From Porphyra umbilicalis (Eukaryota > Rhodophyta > Bangiophyceae > Bangiales > Bangiaceae): a stretch of 64,000 nucleotides of DNA. Of the stretch, positions 1 through 11,121 are shown piece by piece; positions within the stretch are counted from its first letter, which is position 1; every line of letters starts with the position of its first letter. Location: positions 124,001 to 188,000 of the forward strand of contig KV918863.1 of the NCBI GenBank assembly GCA_002049455.2, written 5' to 3'. The translations under genes and the position numbers were made by a program. A model generated the notes under the pieces. It saw only the letters and a list, made by a program, of their open reading frames with translations. It was not told where the DNA came from and ran no database searches.

Positions 1-1203
1 CATCGTCAGAAAGCCACGGACACCCAACGAATGGCAGTAGCATTCATTATTTCGTCGTCAGTTGTTCCTAGGACGAAATGTAATCCGTTAGCCTCAGCGT
101 TCTTTCTCGTTTGCTCATTTCGTTCTGGACGTCGTTCGGGCGTTTCCCGTCCCTGGAAGGAGGTGGAAGAGCCGCGTGAGACAGGCCCCAGATGGCTGGC
201 ATCAGAATGTTTTTCGACGATGCTGATTGACAGCGTTCGTGCTCCAACAGCCCGTGCTACCATTTTGCGGAGCCAAGTACGACCGTGGTGGAAACCAACG
301 TTCAAGTTCATGGGCAACAGTAACTAAAACGTACGTTAATAGGGTAGGCGCTGGCGGCCGGGCAGACAAACTGTCGTTAAGGAGATCGTTGACGGGAAAC
401 ACTGGCCGTGCTCGCCCGAGTCCCGGTCGCCTTGCGACCGGTCCTCTGCTGCTGGCTTGACACGCGTCTGACGGTATGCGCCCGTGCCTCGGTCGCCCCG
501 CCGCGGCTTCTCGTGGCGGACTGGACGCGCGTCTGGCGGTATGCACCACCCCACGTAGCAGACACGACACAGTCGACTGCGTGTCATTGCAGTCGGCTGC
601 AGAAGTGCGCGACGGGTACGCCTTTCACCTGGTTCGGCAGTGGCCAATGGTTAGGAACATAAAAGCACCAGTGCATGTACATAAAACATGGTCAAGCATG
701 GCAGTAGAGCGCAGATAACATCATCATACAACGACGGCGCCAGACAAAGCAAGAACTTACCTCACGCGCGTCCCATCAATCAGCACGCCCAAACTCACTC
801 ACCCTCCTCACCGCCCTCATTGTCCTCTTCCTCGTCATCATCGTCACCATTGTGACGGTCAGGCCCATGGCCCCCGCACTCGGGCAACCAGATTCCCCGG
901 AAATATGTCCCACTACCGCATATTTCAAATTGTTTCGTTGGCGACCCACTCGTGATCCCCTCATGGCTCACCAACCACAACCGCGATCCCAATACTTCCA
1001 AGGGATTCGTAACCCCGCCGGGCGGGCCCCTACTTAAAGGCCTGATTTTGTGTAGACCCGACTTGGATTATCGACTTATGTTACTCCACGCCCCTGACCC
1101 CGTGGCGCCGCAAGGGTGTCACGTAGCACCATTCCCCCGCCTCTAGTCAAGACCGTATTCAAAGCTTCGGCCGTCCTTCGCTGAGACTGGCCCCGTGGGC
1201 CCT
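1..1203. other. No confident gene; weak acidic minus-strand exon-like ORF
   Basis: I see no known family here. On the minus strand, 1001 down to 795 is open and ends in a run of Asp and Glu before a stop, which could be the acidic tail of a protein. There is no conserved motif and no clear splice site to join it to anything. The rest reads as non-coding DNA in all frames. Confidence 0.2.
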
Positions 1204-1335
1204 GAAAGGAGGGTTTTCCGAAAGTCTTGTGAGGGTGTCTAAGAAGGGTTTTCCGAGGGTCATTTGAGGGTGTCTGAGGAGGGTTTCCGAGGGTCCTTTG
1301 AGGGTGTCTGAGGAGGGTTTTCGGGCGGTCCGAGG
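1204..1335. repeat. Tandem repeat, about 35-bp unit, three copies plus a partial
   Basis: The unit runs roughly from GGTTTTCCGA through GAGGGTGTCTGAGGAG and is repeated about every 35 bases with a few substitutions. On the minus strand it gives repeated Asp-Thr-Leu-Lys-type peptides in the ORF spanning 1734 to 1159, which otherwise starts with an Ala-rich and Asp/Glu-rich stretch. I do not think the repeat proves that this ORF is a gene. Confidence 0.7.
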
Positions 1336-2440
1336 GCAACGGACGGAATAAGAGGGCGATGCGTGAGTATTGCCTCCAGGCCTTGGACGCGGGCAAGTGG
1401 ACTTCCGGTCACACAGCTCGTGTTTGCCGCTCGGGGCCCCTTCCCCCGGTCGAAGCCGTGCATGTGTGCTCTTCGGAGCTTTCTTCCGGGGCGGGTATTC
1501 CCCGACAGGACTACCCGGTGACACGGTCTGGCTCGCCCTCCTCCCAACTGGATGGGGTGGGCTGAGCGTGTTGTCACAACCATCATCACCATCATCGTCA
1601 CCTTCTCCGCCGTCGTCATCTCCGCCGTCCTCCTTCATAGCGGCGGCGGCGGCTGCTAATGCGGCAGCAACGGCGGCAGACGCCGGAATTGCCGACGGCA
1701 GCGGGGAGCGGGCCACCTTGTGAAGGATCTCCATGGACCGCGCTAGCCGGGATGGCAAGAGACCAGGGAATAGGGTTGTGCATCACGCCCCTTTTTGGGT
1801 GGCGGGGTGAGCGATGCACGCCTAATCACGCCCTTCTGCACGCCCCCAACATTGGCACCCCCCTCTCCCGCCCCTAATGTAGCCCCCATGCTTTGCCATT
1901 TACTTGATAGGGGATTCAAAGTACCCAATACTCTTGCAAGTCAGATGGTTCAAAGAAGCACAAAAATGCCAGAAAACACGGAGAAAACAGCTGCATGCGA
2001 TACACTCTCTTGGCCTGTGCCACTCTGCGTCAAAGATACTTTGCAGCATCACGGAACGTCGGCCTGCCTGGCCTCCACCGGCCGCCCAACCGCCCGCAGT
2101 CCCTCCCATCTCACCGCGCACAAATCCAGAGCAGATGGTCATCAAATCATTCTCGGTCATGGCCGCGGAAGTGTCCTCTTCGCCGGGACGACCAACGTCC
2201 TGTCCAGAGACGCCGGCGCCAGCCATGGCGCATCGGGCGACCTTCTCGTTCAGGAGGCGCGTAGCTCGGCGCCGGCGCCCCCTCCATCACTGACGTCGGC
2301 CTGGTCGTTTCCGGCGCGCGATGCGTCGCATTCATCGTCCTCATTGGCGCCCGTGTCGAGGAGCCCCTCTGCGTCCTCCCAGGCTGATGACAGCAGGTGG
2401 CCGTTGCTGTGCCCATCCCGCACAGATGGCGCCATCGCAT
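1336..2440. other. No gene recognised
   Basis: About 1.1 kb with CAT/CGT/CCG-type trinucleotide-rich sequence near 1575-1660 and an unremarkable remainder. A minus-strand ORF starting at the ATG near 1734 has an alanine run followed by an acidic Gly/Asp run, which is simple-sequence coding at best. The heptamer CACGCCC recurs here and at 2650-2760 without forming a regular array. Confidence 0.4.
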
Positions 2441-2533
2441 CATGGCGTCGAGCACCTTGTTTGTGGGCACACGACGGAAAAATGGTCCCCACGCCTCATA
2501 GCGTCAAGCACCTTGTTTGTGGACGCTCGACGG
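2441..2533. repeat. Two-copy direct repeat, period 56 bp
   Basis: 37-bp copies at 2441-2477 and 2497-2533 share the core GCACCTTGTTTGTGG and end in CGACGG, with only a few differences. I see no coding or transposon context for them. Confidence 0.7.
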
Positions 2534-3691
2534 GGCAGTAAGACACCGCGCCCTGAAAAAGTAATGAAGGTGGCACGGAACTGCACCGAAAAATATTTGG
2601 TGGACTGGCGCCCCAAGAGCGCATTTGAAATGATTTACTTTTTTGCCAAGCACGCCACAACTACGCCGCTAAATTTCTGGGCGTGCAGGGCGTGACACGG
2701 CCAAAACACGTGAAATTTCACGCCCCAGGCGAGCAATTTTGCACGCCCCGGGCGTGTTGCACAACTCCACCAGGGAAAAGAGAGCGGGTGATATTGTTCC
2801 CGTCCGTCAACAGCAGACTCTCGTGAATGGCCGTGTCCCTCTCGAGCTTATCGTCCAGTAGTATTATGAACGACGCCCACACCTTGCAGTACGCTTGATC
2901 AACGTTGCCGCCTCAAGCGGTGAAACTCTCGTAGGCTGCCATCTTGTGCATTGCCATGTACATCTGCCGGTGGTCAGGAAAGAAGAACAGTTCGACAAAC
3001 TGCACCCGCCCACAATGATTGAAGGTAACAGGGGGTACGTCAGGCTCAGTCTCGTACACACGCGTATCATCGTCGGCAGCCGCGCCCACCTGCGTCTTGA
3101 TGTCATTTTCTGCATCGCTCCGCATCTCGAGCGCTGCACTCGACATCGGGACGGCTCTCTACGTGCTCCAAGAAATACATGTTTGCATCTTGTCGTCATT
3201 TTCTAGTCCGTATATGTCTTTTCTCTGCTGCAATATCCTCGGCCGCGACCGGTCGATTCTGAGACTGAGAGCGTGAGGACTTGGCCGCCAGCCTGAACTT
3301 AGGGCAGTCCATAATGATATCAGAGGCAGGTAAATGCGTGCAACCATGCGGCCATCCGCAACAACTGTGTTGGCTGGAGTTCTCCGATCCGTTTAGGACA
3401 TCATTTAAACTGCAACTCAAGCGTTAGGGTGGGTCCTCAATCCACCCCAGTGCGTCCAGTGGCCAAATTGAGCGTCGCCGTGCCCGGAAACAAACATGAG
3501 GAACGTTTTTTGACCACGTGCTGGGGGGCTACAGGAAGTAAACCGAGTCCGTGCAGGACTGATTGCAGATGATTCGTGGACCTGTGGTCTAAAAATCGCC
3601 AATCACGCAGGTGTGCCTTCTCGACGCCACCAGAGAGACTCACAGCGAGGCCGGGCGTCTCTAATGCGTCCACGATTCTGGGTTGAACAGC
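2534..3691. other. No gene recognised
   Basis: The sequence is of mixed composition. The longest open frames are under 115 codons on either strand, lack known motifs and overlap each other. I see nothing that marks a gene or an intact mobile element. Confidence 0.4.
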
Positions 3692-4436
3692 TCTCACGGC
3701 CAAGACACTCCCGAACGACTTAGCCTGTGCGCGAGCCTCCGAAAAAGGGCCTTTGACGCCGTCTGAGGGCTTTTTCATCAGACGATTGGCAGTGATTCAG
3801 GACTTTGGTGTGGCGAGGACCCGAAGAGCTTCCACTTGTGGAAGAAATGTGACGGGGAGATGTCATCCAATGTCATCCAATGCAGTACGATGTCAGAAAA
3901 AACATGTATTGCTGATCCCCGAATTTTGTCCTGGTGGACAGAGACTGACTTGCGGACCGACTCTCTCCACCAATCAGATGCGCCCCTGGGACTGACTTGG
4001 TGCTCCTGATTTCTTACATGTGCCCATGCAGCCTGGAAATCAACATCAGCTCCTCCTCTCATCTGCACTTCTGGCGAGGAGACAGTAGAAATTCTCAAGA
4101 TCTCGCGTGGGCAGCTTGCTCAATGCCAAGAAAAGCGGATCAAGCGGCAACAAACAGTGAGTTCTGCTCGATGCAAGGTCCTGGCACAGAATGCGGGCTT
4201 CCTATTGGCTTCGATGCCTTCTTACTGTCGTTTTAAACCAATAGAATGCTCTTATTCAGAGTCAGTCTCTGTCTCTGTCCCCCAGGACAAAATTCGGAGA
4301 TCAGCAATAGATGCTAACAGTGGTCTCACGGCCAAGACACTGCCGAATGACTTAGGCTGTGCGCGAGCCTCAGAAAAAGGGCCTTTGAGGCCGTCTGAGA
4401 GCATCTGTATCACACGTTTGGCAGTGATTTAGGCTC
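3692..4436. repeat. Remnant repeat block: direct repeat ends plus an internal inverted repeat
   Basis: A segment of about 112 bp at 3692-3803 recurs in the same direction at 4324-4436 with scattered substitutions. Both copies start TCTCACGGCCAAGACAC and end near GGCAGTGATT. Between them, 3903-3950 reappears as its reverse complement at 4260-4313, with the core CCAGGACAAAATTCGG and a 6-bp CTCTGT duplication in the second copy. Direct ends around an inverted pair suggest a decayed transposable element with short terminal repeats. It has no coding capacity. Confidence 0.6.
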
Positions 4437-5180
4437 TGATTTCGGCACCGTCAATGGTGTCGCCGTCAGGAACCGCGTCGCCGTCAGCGGCGCCGCCCCC
4501 CCCGCCGTGGGTGATGGATCCCCCCTCCAGCCGGAAGCTCCCTCCAGCACGTACGTGTGCACGTGGAGGTCCGCGTTGGCAGGGCGCACCAACCGCGGCA
4601 CCCCCCCCCCCGGCCCCTTCCCCCCACCCGCCCACCCCCCCAGGTCATTTTCGTCCGCAATGTCACCCACGCGCACGGCGGCGACGTGCGGCGCCAGGTC
4701 CGCGTCGGCGGCGGCCACTTCCAGCCGCCCCCTCCGGACAAGAGCTAACTCCATGGCGACGCGGCTGCGACGCAGGCGGCCACGTACCCTGGGGGGTCGC
4801 CCTGCGGCGGGCCAGCCGCACGTCGAGGTAAACGACGAACCGTGCGGGGGGGAGGCGGCGGCGGGGGGGGGAAGGCGCCACCGACGGTGCCGACGCCCCC
4901 GCCCATGGTGGGTTGGGGGGCCAGGGGGGAAGAAGTTTGGAGGGTAGCGCGCCGCCAAAACCGGAGGGTGGCGGAGGGAGGAAAGGAGGCGTTTCGGGGG
5001 GAGGGGGCCGGCCGGAGCGGCGGCGCCTGTAGGGCAGCGGCGGGTTAGGAAGGGGGTTCGGCGGGGGCGGGGAGGCGTGGCGGGGTGGGGCGGGGCGGAA
5101 AGTGGGGGGAAGGAAAGGCGGACAGTCGGGCGGGGCGAGGGCGGGCAGTATGGTGGACCGTCGCGACAGTCGCGGCTACG
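4437..5180 (-). other. GC-rich block with a coding-like minus-strand fragment, family unknown
   Basis: A minus-strand ORF runs from 5183 to 4410 (257 codons). Its first half is proline/arginine simple sequence. Its second half, near 4750 down to 4470, reads like ordinary protein (for example VAMELALVRRGRL and ANADLHVHTYVLEG). This could be an exon or a relic of a host gene. I recognise no domain, and the poly-C/poly-G tracts make the frame unreliable. It abuts one copy of the 3692-4436 direct repeat. Confidence 0.25.
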
Positions 5181-5761
5181 CAAGTGTCGTCTCGCCCGCT
5201 AGAGTCGCCGTGCCTGACAAACTGTTTGCAACCGCGTCTGTTGCCGCCGCCACAGTCTGGACGGCCGCCGCTGCAGCGGTCAAGCACGAGCACACCACAA
5301 ACAACTACCGAGGAGCATTCATGGAACTGATCTCAAGAATAGGCAGGTGCTCAAAACTTTCTTGAGAATATGTCAATTATTGAGCATCCTTGAGTAAGTC
5401 GTTTATCAGTATGTACTTCTTCATGTAACTGTTCTTTATGAGCATTGTGATTGGCCATAGGATTCCACAATTGCACTACCGGAACATTTCTTCACATCTT
5501 TGGCTGCTCATTCTAGTTTTCGAATGCCGATATCTTGTTCTTGAATGGAAATCGTTCGTCATTTGTTTATCAATGCTCGATGTCGTCTTCAACATAGTCC
5601 TGTCAACTCCGTAACGAACTGGCGATCGGGATAAATCTATATGTCTTGAGAGAGCTCGCGGGATCTGCCCCTCGATCACGGCGAGGAAATGGGGGGATGT
5701 GCACAGGCCGCCCCCGCTTCTGGCCCTGCACGTGTCGTGGCAGCGCTAAGAGGACGGGGGC
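5181..5761. other. No gene recognised
   Basis: AT-richer spacer between two GC-rich blocks. There are no ORFs with recognisable motifs and no repeat structure that I can see. Confidence 0.4.
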
Positions 5762-6260
5762 GGTGGCGGGCGACTCGGTAGGCGGCGCCGGCGGCGAACT
5801 GGTGTCCGTCACGGCAGGGGAGGCGGCCCGCGACTCGGTGGGCTGCGCCGACAACGATCCGGTGGTAGCCGCGGCCGGGGAGGCCGCGAGCGACTCGACA
5901 GGCGGGGCCGGCGGCAGTCCGGTGGTGGTCGCGGCGGGGGGGGCGGGTGACTCGGTGGGCGTCGGCGGGCGGCGCCGGTGGCGATCCGGCTGTAGCCGCG
6001 GCGGGGGAGGTGGCGGATGACTCGGTTGGCGCCGCCGGCGGGGCCGGCGGCGATCCGGTGGTGGTGGCGACGGATAGGGCAGCAGGTGACTCGGCGGGCA
6101 GCGCCGGCGGAGCCGGCGGCGATCCGGTGCTGGTCGCGGCGGCGGAGGTGGCGGCTGACTGGAGGGCGTCGGCGGCCGGCATCGGCGGCAATCCGGTGGT
6201 GGTCGCGGCTGGGGGGTGGCGGTCGCCTCCGCGGGCGGCGCCTGCGGCGATCCGGTGGTG
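5762..6260. repeat. Degenerate GC-rich minisatellite, period 57-69 bp, about seven units
   Basis: The anchor GACTCGG recurs at about 5772, 5832, 5892, 5949, 6019, 6089 and, changed, near 6151. It is followed each time by a Gly/Ala-coding stretch and GATCCGGTGGTGGTCGCGG-like sequence. The first three spacings are exactly 60 bp. In the plus frame each unit reads like D-S-V-G-G-A-G-G-x-P-V-V-V-A-A-G-E-A, so it may be a degenerate repeat protein. The minus strand is equally open, so I cannot call the coding strand. Confidence 0.65.
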
Positions 6261-8237
6261 GTCACGGCGGGGGTGAAGAGGTGTCAAGCAGGGACTCGGT
6301 ACGCTTGCGCGGCTTGTGTGGGCCAGTCTTACTGCATTACTGTGGCGACTGTAGCATTTCGGAGCCATCTCGACTGCATCTGAGTCTTGTGATGTCATAT
6401 GGACCGCAACTCACATGCATTGGGGCTCCGTCATGACGCCCATATCAGTCCTCAATTCATGTGTCTCCCGACTTGACTTCCCCCTTGCTGACTGCTTGCA
6501 ACCGCGCAGGGGGTTTTGCGATTGGACGTGTGTGCGGCCGCTACCGCCGATGCCGCCGCCGTCGCCGCCGCCGCCGCCTGGGCGTCGGAGTTAGGGGAGG
6601 TGGAGGCCGCCCGCGGGGGCGCGTGTGGATTTGGGGGCGAAGGGAGGGGCGGGGCGCGAGGCCACGGCCTGCCGAGACAGAGGGGGGGGGGATCGCGACC
6701 TGGTGATTCTCGTTATCGCACAAACTGACGCCTCCCCTGCTCCCTTTTCTTTTCCTGCTACTCTTGGCTGCTTGTGATGGTCCCGTTTGTGTGCGCGTGA
6801 TGGGGAAATGACACCCGCGCCTGTGGTGGATGTGTTGACAGAGATGCAGTGCAGATGCACTATAAATGCAGTTTGATCTATTCGACTTGGCCCGTTGCCG
6901 GCCCCCACTCGAACGGCTCCAGCACCGCAGTTCAGAAGCAGCCACGGCTGTGCTCCCGGACATGACCTTGTCAGGGCGGTGGGCCCGGTGTCTGTGAAGG
7001 TGTGTCTGACCACCCGACACGGGTGCCAGGCACAGCCGGCCGCTGATGTCAGGCTGTCAAGTGGCCTGCCTGGAAGGCAGCCTGTGTCAAGTGGCGATAA
7101 CTTTATGCAAGTGACAGTAAGTGGCGGTAAGCTCCATCCGTGACGAGATAACCGTCGGATGGCAGAACAAGAATTAGCCAGCCGTCAAGGCTTAAATAAA
7201 GTAAAAAAAGAATGAATCAAATTCTACATCTCCCCGCCGCAGCCGGTTACACGGATGACATTGCTTTGCAAAGAATCCATACATCTGGACTCACATATGA
7301 TGACATCTGCAGGCCTGTCGTGCGAAGCTCCCGAAAATACAATGGTCTGCAAAATGCAGCCGAAGTGCAGTGAGATGCGGCTGATGCTTGCTTGACAATG
7401 CTGCCGAGCTTCCTCATGATGCGCTCTTCAGCACCAGCCGACAATCCACCGCCCGCGACTTGACGTGGCGGAAAGTAAGAGCCACCGCCCACACCGGTCG
7501 CAGTGCGCCCAACAGGAAACGGTCACACACCGTCAGGGCGTCGCCAGTGTTATACTGGTCCTACTAGGGCGTTCCCAAAGTTCAACACGACCCCGGAACG
7601 TCGGTTGCTACCACGCTCTGGCGAAACTCTTCCACAGCAAGTGCAGCCACGACGGACCAGGCTGTGAATAAGGGCCAAAAGTGCGCGCCAACGCGGTGCG
7701 TGCCACCATTGAGCCAAGCCACCACGCGCGGCTGCCGTAGGCCCACAGTTGTCAGTCGGGCACGTAGGTGCCGTCTCGCCGTTGAGCCAGGTTCGAGCTC
7801 CCAACGGCGCCCCGAGCCCTCCCGCCGACGCAACCACCCAGCGACAGGGTCTGGTGCACACCCCGCCACCCCCGGTCGACCTCGCCGCACACCGTTCTTG
7901 GGCACCCTCACAAAAACTGGAACAGGACCTTCAAAGCGCAGGTGCGACAGACAGGTCGCAGACCTGCGACGCACCGCCGCGCGAGGACAGGCGAGACCAC
8001 CGTCGAGAGGGAACGCGGACGCCACACCGGTTGTCAGCAGGGGAATTGGCTACCCGCGCTTTTTTCTGGCACCAATTTCAAGGGGCGCGATCAACAGGTG
8101 CCTCTCCGTGACATTTACCTGGGCCCCGCAACTACCAGGTAACAATACACTTCATGGGACAGCCACAATTGATCTTCAACCTCATCTCCAGCCGCAGCGT
8201 ACAGAATACTAACAGGACTGCTCTTGCGAGAACAACA
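6261..8237. other. No gene recognised
   Basis: About 2 kb with a CCG-rich trinucleotide tract at 6540-6600 and otherwise mixed sequence. The open frames of up to about 180 codons (for example 7664-8212 plus, 8025-7582 minus) overlap on opposite strands and carry no motif I know. I see no tRNA or rRNA. Confidence 0.4.
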
Positions 8238-8936
8238 TCAACCCAGGACCTCGTCTTCGACTTGCTTGTCATGCATGGGAGGCGATGTCTCGCGCTTGCG
8301 GCGGTACCCGCTCCGGCCGCTAGAAGGTGCCGCAGCGGGGCCTGCCACAGAGAGTCGCTTCCGCGCCGGACGGGCAGAGTGGGCCGAGGTGTCGGGGACG
8401 TGTTCACCGGTGGTCGGTGGCACTGCAGCTGCTGGTGCAGCCTTGGCTGCAGAGATGGCCGAGGCCATAGCACTATCAGGCGAGGAGGTAAGGTCAAGGT
8501 ACTCAAAAGGCCAGGTCGCAGCGTCGTTCGATGAAGGTCCAGGAACGTAGTTAACAATCTCATCTACCGCAGCGCCAACAGACGCAAGTGTACCGACGCC
8601 GCAGGGACAGGAATTTGCCCGATGAAGTTGCCCCCGACCTGGGGGCGAGGTGGCGGCAGCGGCGGAGGTCGATGCAGGCGTGCATGCCTGTCCGCGCCGG
8701 CTTCGCTGCCGCCGATCAGAGGCACGGTCAGGGGCAGCTCGGCGACAGGGTGCGTGAACGCCTGGGACGGTCGCACCAGCGGATTGCCGGCGTCCGGACA
8801 GTGCTGTGGCCGCCACTGCGAGGCGCTCAGAACGCCAGGGAACGGCTTGACGGCGTGCTGCGGCGGCCGCGGCAGCAGCAAGGCGTGCAGAGCGTCGCGA
8901 GGTGACAGTATGTGCCGCCTGCTGCCGACTGACCAT
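8238..8936 (-). CDS. Hypothetical basic, Ala/Ser-rich protein
   Basis: The ORF starts at the ATG with complement 8934-8936 and gives about 232 residues. The N-terminal third has two similar blocks (SRRSARLAAAAA and RSERLAVAATAL), the middle is Arg/Pro-rich, and the C-terminal third has a more ordinary stretch (NDAATWPFEYLDLTSSPDSA) followed by two basic clusters (ARKRLSV and YRRKRE) that could act as nuclear localisation signals. There is no known domain, signal peptide or membrane segment. The frame stays open upstream to a TTG at 9035, so the true start is uncertain. It could be a lineage-specific nuclear protein, one exon of a larger gene, or a chance ORF in GC-rich DNA. Confidence 0.3.
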   Translation of the reverse strand: MVSRQQAAHTVTSRRSARLAAAAAAAARRQAVPWRSERLAVAATALSGRRQSAGATVPGVHAPCRRAAPDRASDRRQRSRRGQACTPASTSAAAATSPPGRGQLHRANSCPCGVGTLASVGAAVDEIVNYVPGPSSNDAATWPFEYLDLTSSPDSAMASAISAAKAAPAAAVPPTTGEHVPDTSAHSARPARKRLSVAGPAAAPSSGRSGYRRKRETSPPMHDKQVEDEVLG

Positions 8937-11121
8937 GGTTGTCGCGATAAATGCCAGCAGCTTGGGCTCACAGGGTGTGCGGTGGGCAGGGTTGTCTGCG
9001 TTTGGTTTGGTTTGCCAAACATGAACGGAATTCAACCTGATTCACTTGAACGCTGGAGCGTTCAGGTTGAAAGCAACATGTCAAAGGGCATACTTGTTCC
9101 GCGTAAAACTTAGGATGCCACGTGTAATGTAGTTGAGATTGTGCTTGGGGAAGTCGGGTCGTCTGACTCGAGCTCCATCGAGTTGAGTCGCCAAGCCGAT
9201 GTGGCGCGCGCATAGCAGGCCTGCTGCAGTCCCGGCGACAGAGCCCCGCTTGGCTGCCCCACCACCGCGACACAATCCAAACGAGTGGTACGAGCCGACG
9301 CCACGGCTACGACGTTGCCAACCGCCTGAGCCTCCGCGCATCAACGGAGACGGGGGGACCAAACAGAAAGGACCAAACACCGATACGTGCAGACGGGGCG
9401 TTGAGGGCGAGTGGATGCCCAGTTGTCCGAGAAGCAGCTTGCTGCACTCCACGCAATCCTGGGTGCGACCACGACCCATCCATCCTCCAGCCAAAAAGGT
9501 TATGATTCACGCACAAGTTGACAGCAGATGAATCGATCTACGTACTCAGCGCCTGGGGTGCTACACAGCCGATTGGCAACAGTTGAGATGAATGAGGGTC
9601 TGGGAGCAGGACTCTCAGCGCGACTGACCTGCAGAGGGTACGGCAACGAGGCATTCAGAGCGGCCGCACAGCGCCGAACCACCTGGCTGATCAATCTGAA
9701 GTGGTCAATGAAAGCTCCTGTCTGCCCGGGCATTTAATCGTAAATACAACCAAGTCGTTTGTCGTTTGGTTTGGTTCGTTTCTTGAAATCAACCTGATTC
9801 ATCGAACCATCTGTAGATTCAACATGAACTTACAACCCTGGCGGTGGGTGGTCAGCACGCGCAGCGCCGCGCGCTCCGTCGGGCGCTCAGAGTGTGCTGG
9901 GCCTTCGCGACTGGCGGACCAGTCGGCAGGCTGCGGGAGTGCGTCCCTGAGCTGGACCGCGCCTTATCACGGACCTCTGCGAGGAGGATCGTAGCGGTCT
10001 GATGGCGCTCTAGCTCGCCACTGCAAGCTTCCCCCTGGATTCTTGTGTCCCCGTGTGCCGTGCCTGCTGCTTGTATCGCCTGTTTCGGGGGCACTTTCGT
10101 GTGCTCGTCGCACAGAGCACGCACGGGGACGCAAGTCGGTCAAGGGACGGCCTGTCGCCTGCGCATGTGAAATTGAGCCCAAACGAATTATGATTCCTTG
10201 GGGCACATCAAGTTAAGCCATGCGATTTAGTATGGCCGGGGGCAAGTGAAATTCAGAGGAGCAAATTACGTTACAAAATCGCGTCCCACCTGCTTGGCGC
10301 CACGAAAGCACGAATTGCGACCTGAGGTGAGGGACTGCTCGTCGCCTACAAGGACGGGGTCGTGGTGCCGACACCCGCCCGGGCTGTGCCGGCACGCACG
10401 CAGTCCGTGGGGAGGGCACGCGTCAGACCGACGCGCGACGCGTCCCGACCCGTGCAACTCGTGAGGGGGGGCGGAGCGCCTCTGGCAACGGAGGTCAGCT
10501 TGTCGACGTCAACACGACGCCAGCAGCGACGGGGCCTCCCCGCACCGGCCTGCCACAGCACGCACGGTGTGCAAGGACCGTTCCTTGATCCGGGGTTCTT
10601 CAGGGCGGTGAGAGGGGGGGGGCATCCCGACGCCGCCAGCGCCGACGACCTCGTCGCCGCCGTAACGGTGTCGGTGGTGCCGGGGGACGTGGCGCGAGCG
10701 GGCTGTCACCCCCACCGCGAGCTGCGGCCAACACAAGAGCCCGTTTTAGCTGGGACCTGCTGGCGGACTGTTCGCGGCTGTCGGCGTCGGCGTCCCCCTG
10801 CAGCGACACGCTGTCGACGCAGTGTCGCGCGCGGGCGGCCGGGAGTGAGTGGTCGTCGGCGGTTGTGCCCAAGGTGACACTTTGGTTCCTTATGAGTGAC
10901 ACATTGGCGACACAATACAACAAAGTGTAGCCAGAGAGTCGTGCAGGAAAGCTAAATGTGTCGCAGACGGTAGCACCACGGGAGCACCTCAGTGGCGGAT
11001 GAGAATCCGGCCGTGCCGGTTTCTGGCATAGTCTGCGCAAATTATTTTTCACTGATCTTGGTCATATGTTTCAGTACTATTTGGCGGATGCAGGTTTGTT
11101 GATCCAATTTTGTGCCAATAA
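8937..11121. other. Spacer; no gene recognised
   Basis: This is mixed sequence with two stretches that share CGTTTGGTTTGGTT followed by AATTCAACCTGATTC-like sequence, near 9000-9060 and 9765-9830. They are probably fragments of one dispersed repeat. A plus-strand ORF at 10362-10877 and a minus-strand ORF at 11052-10600 overlap, and neither has motifs. The last few hundred bases presumably hold the promoter of the following gene, but no specific site can be named. Confidence 0.35.
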
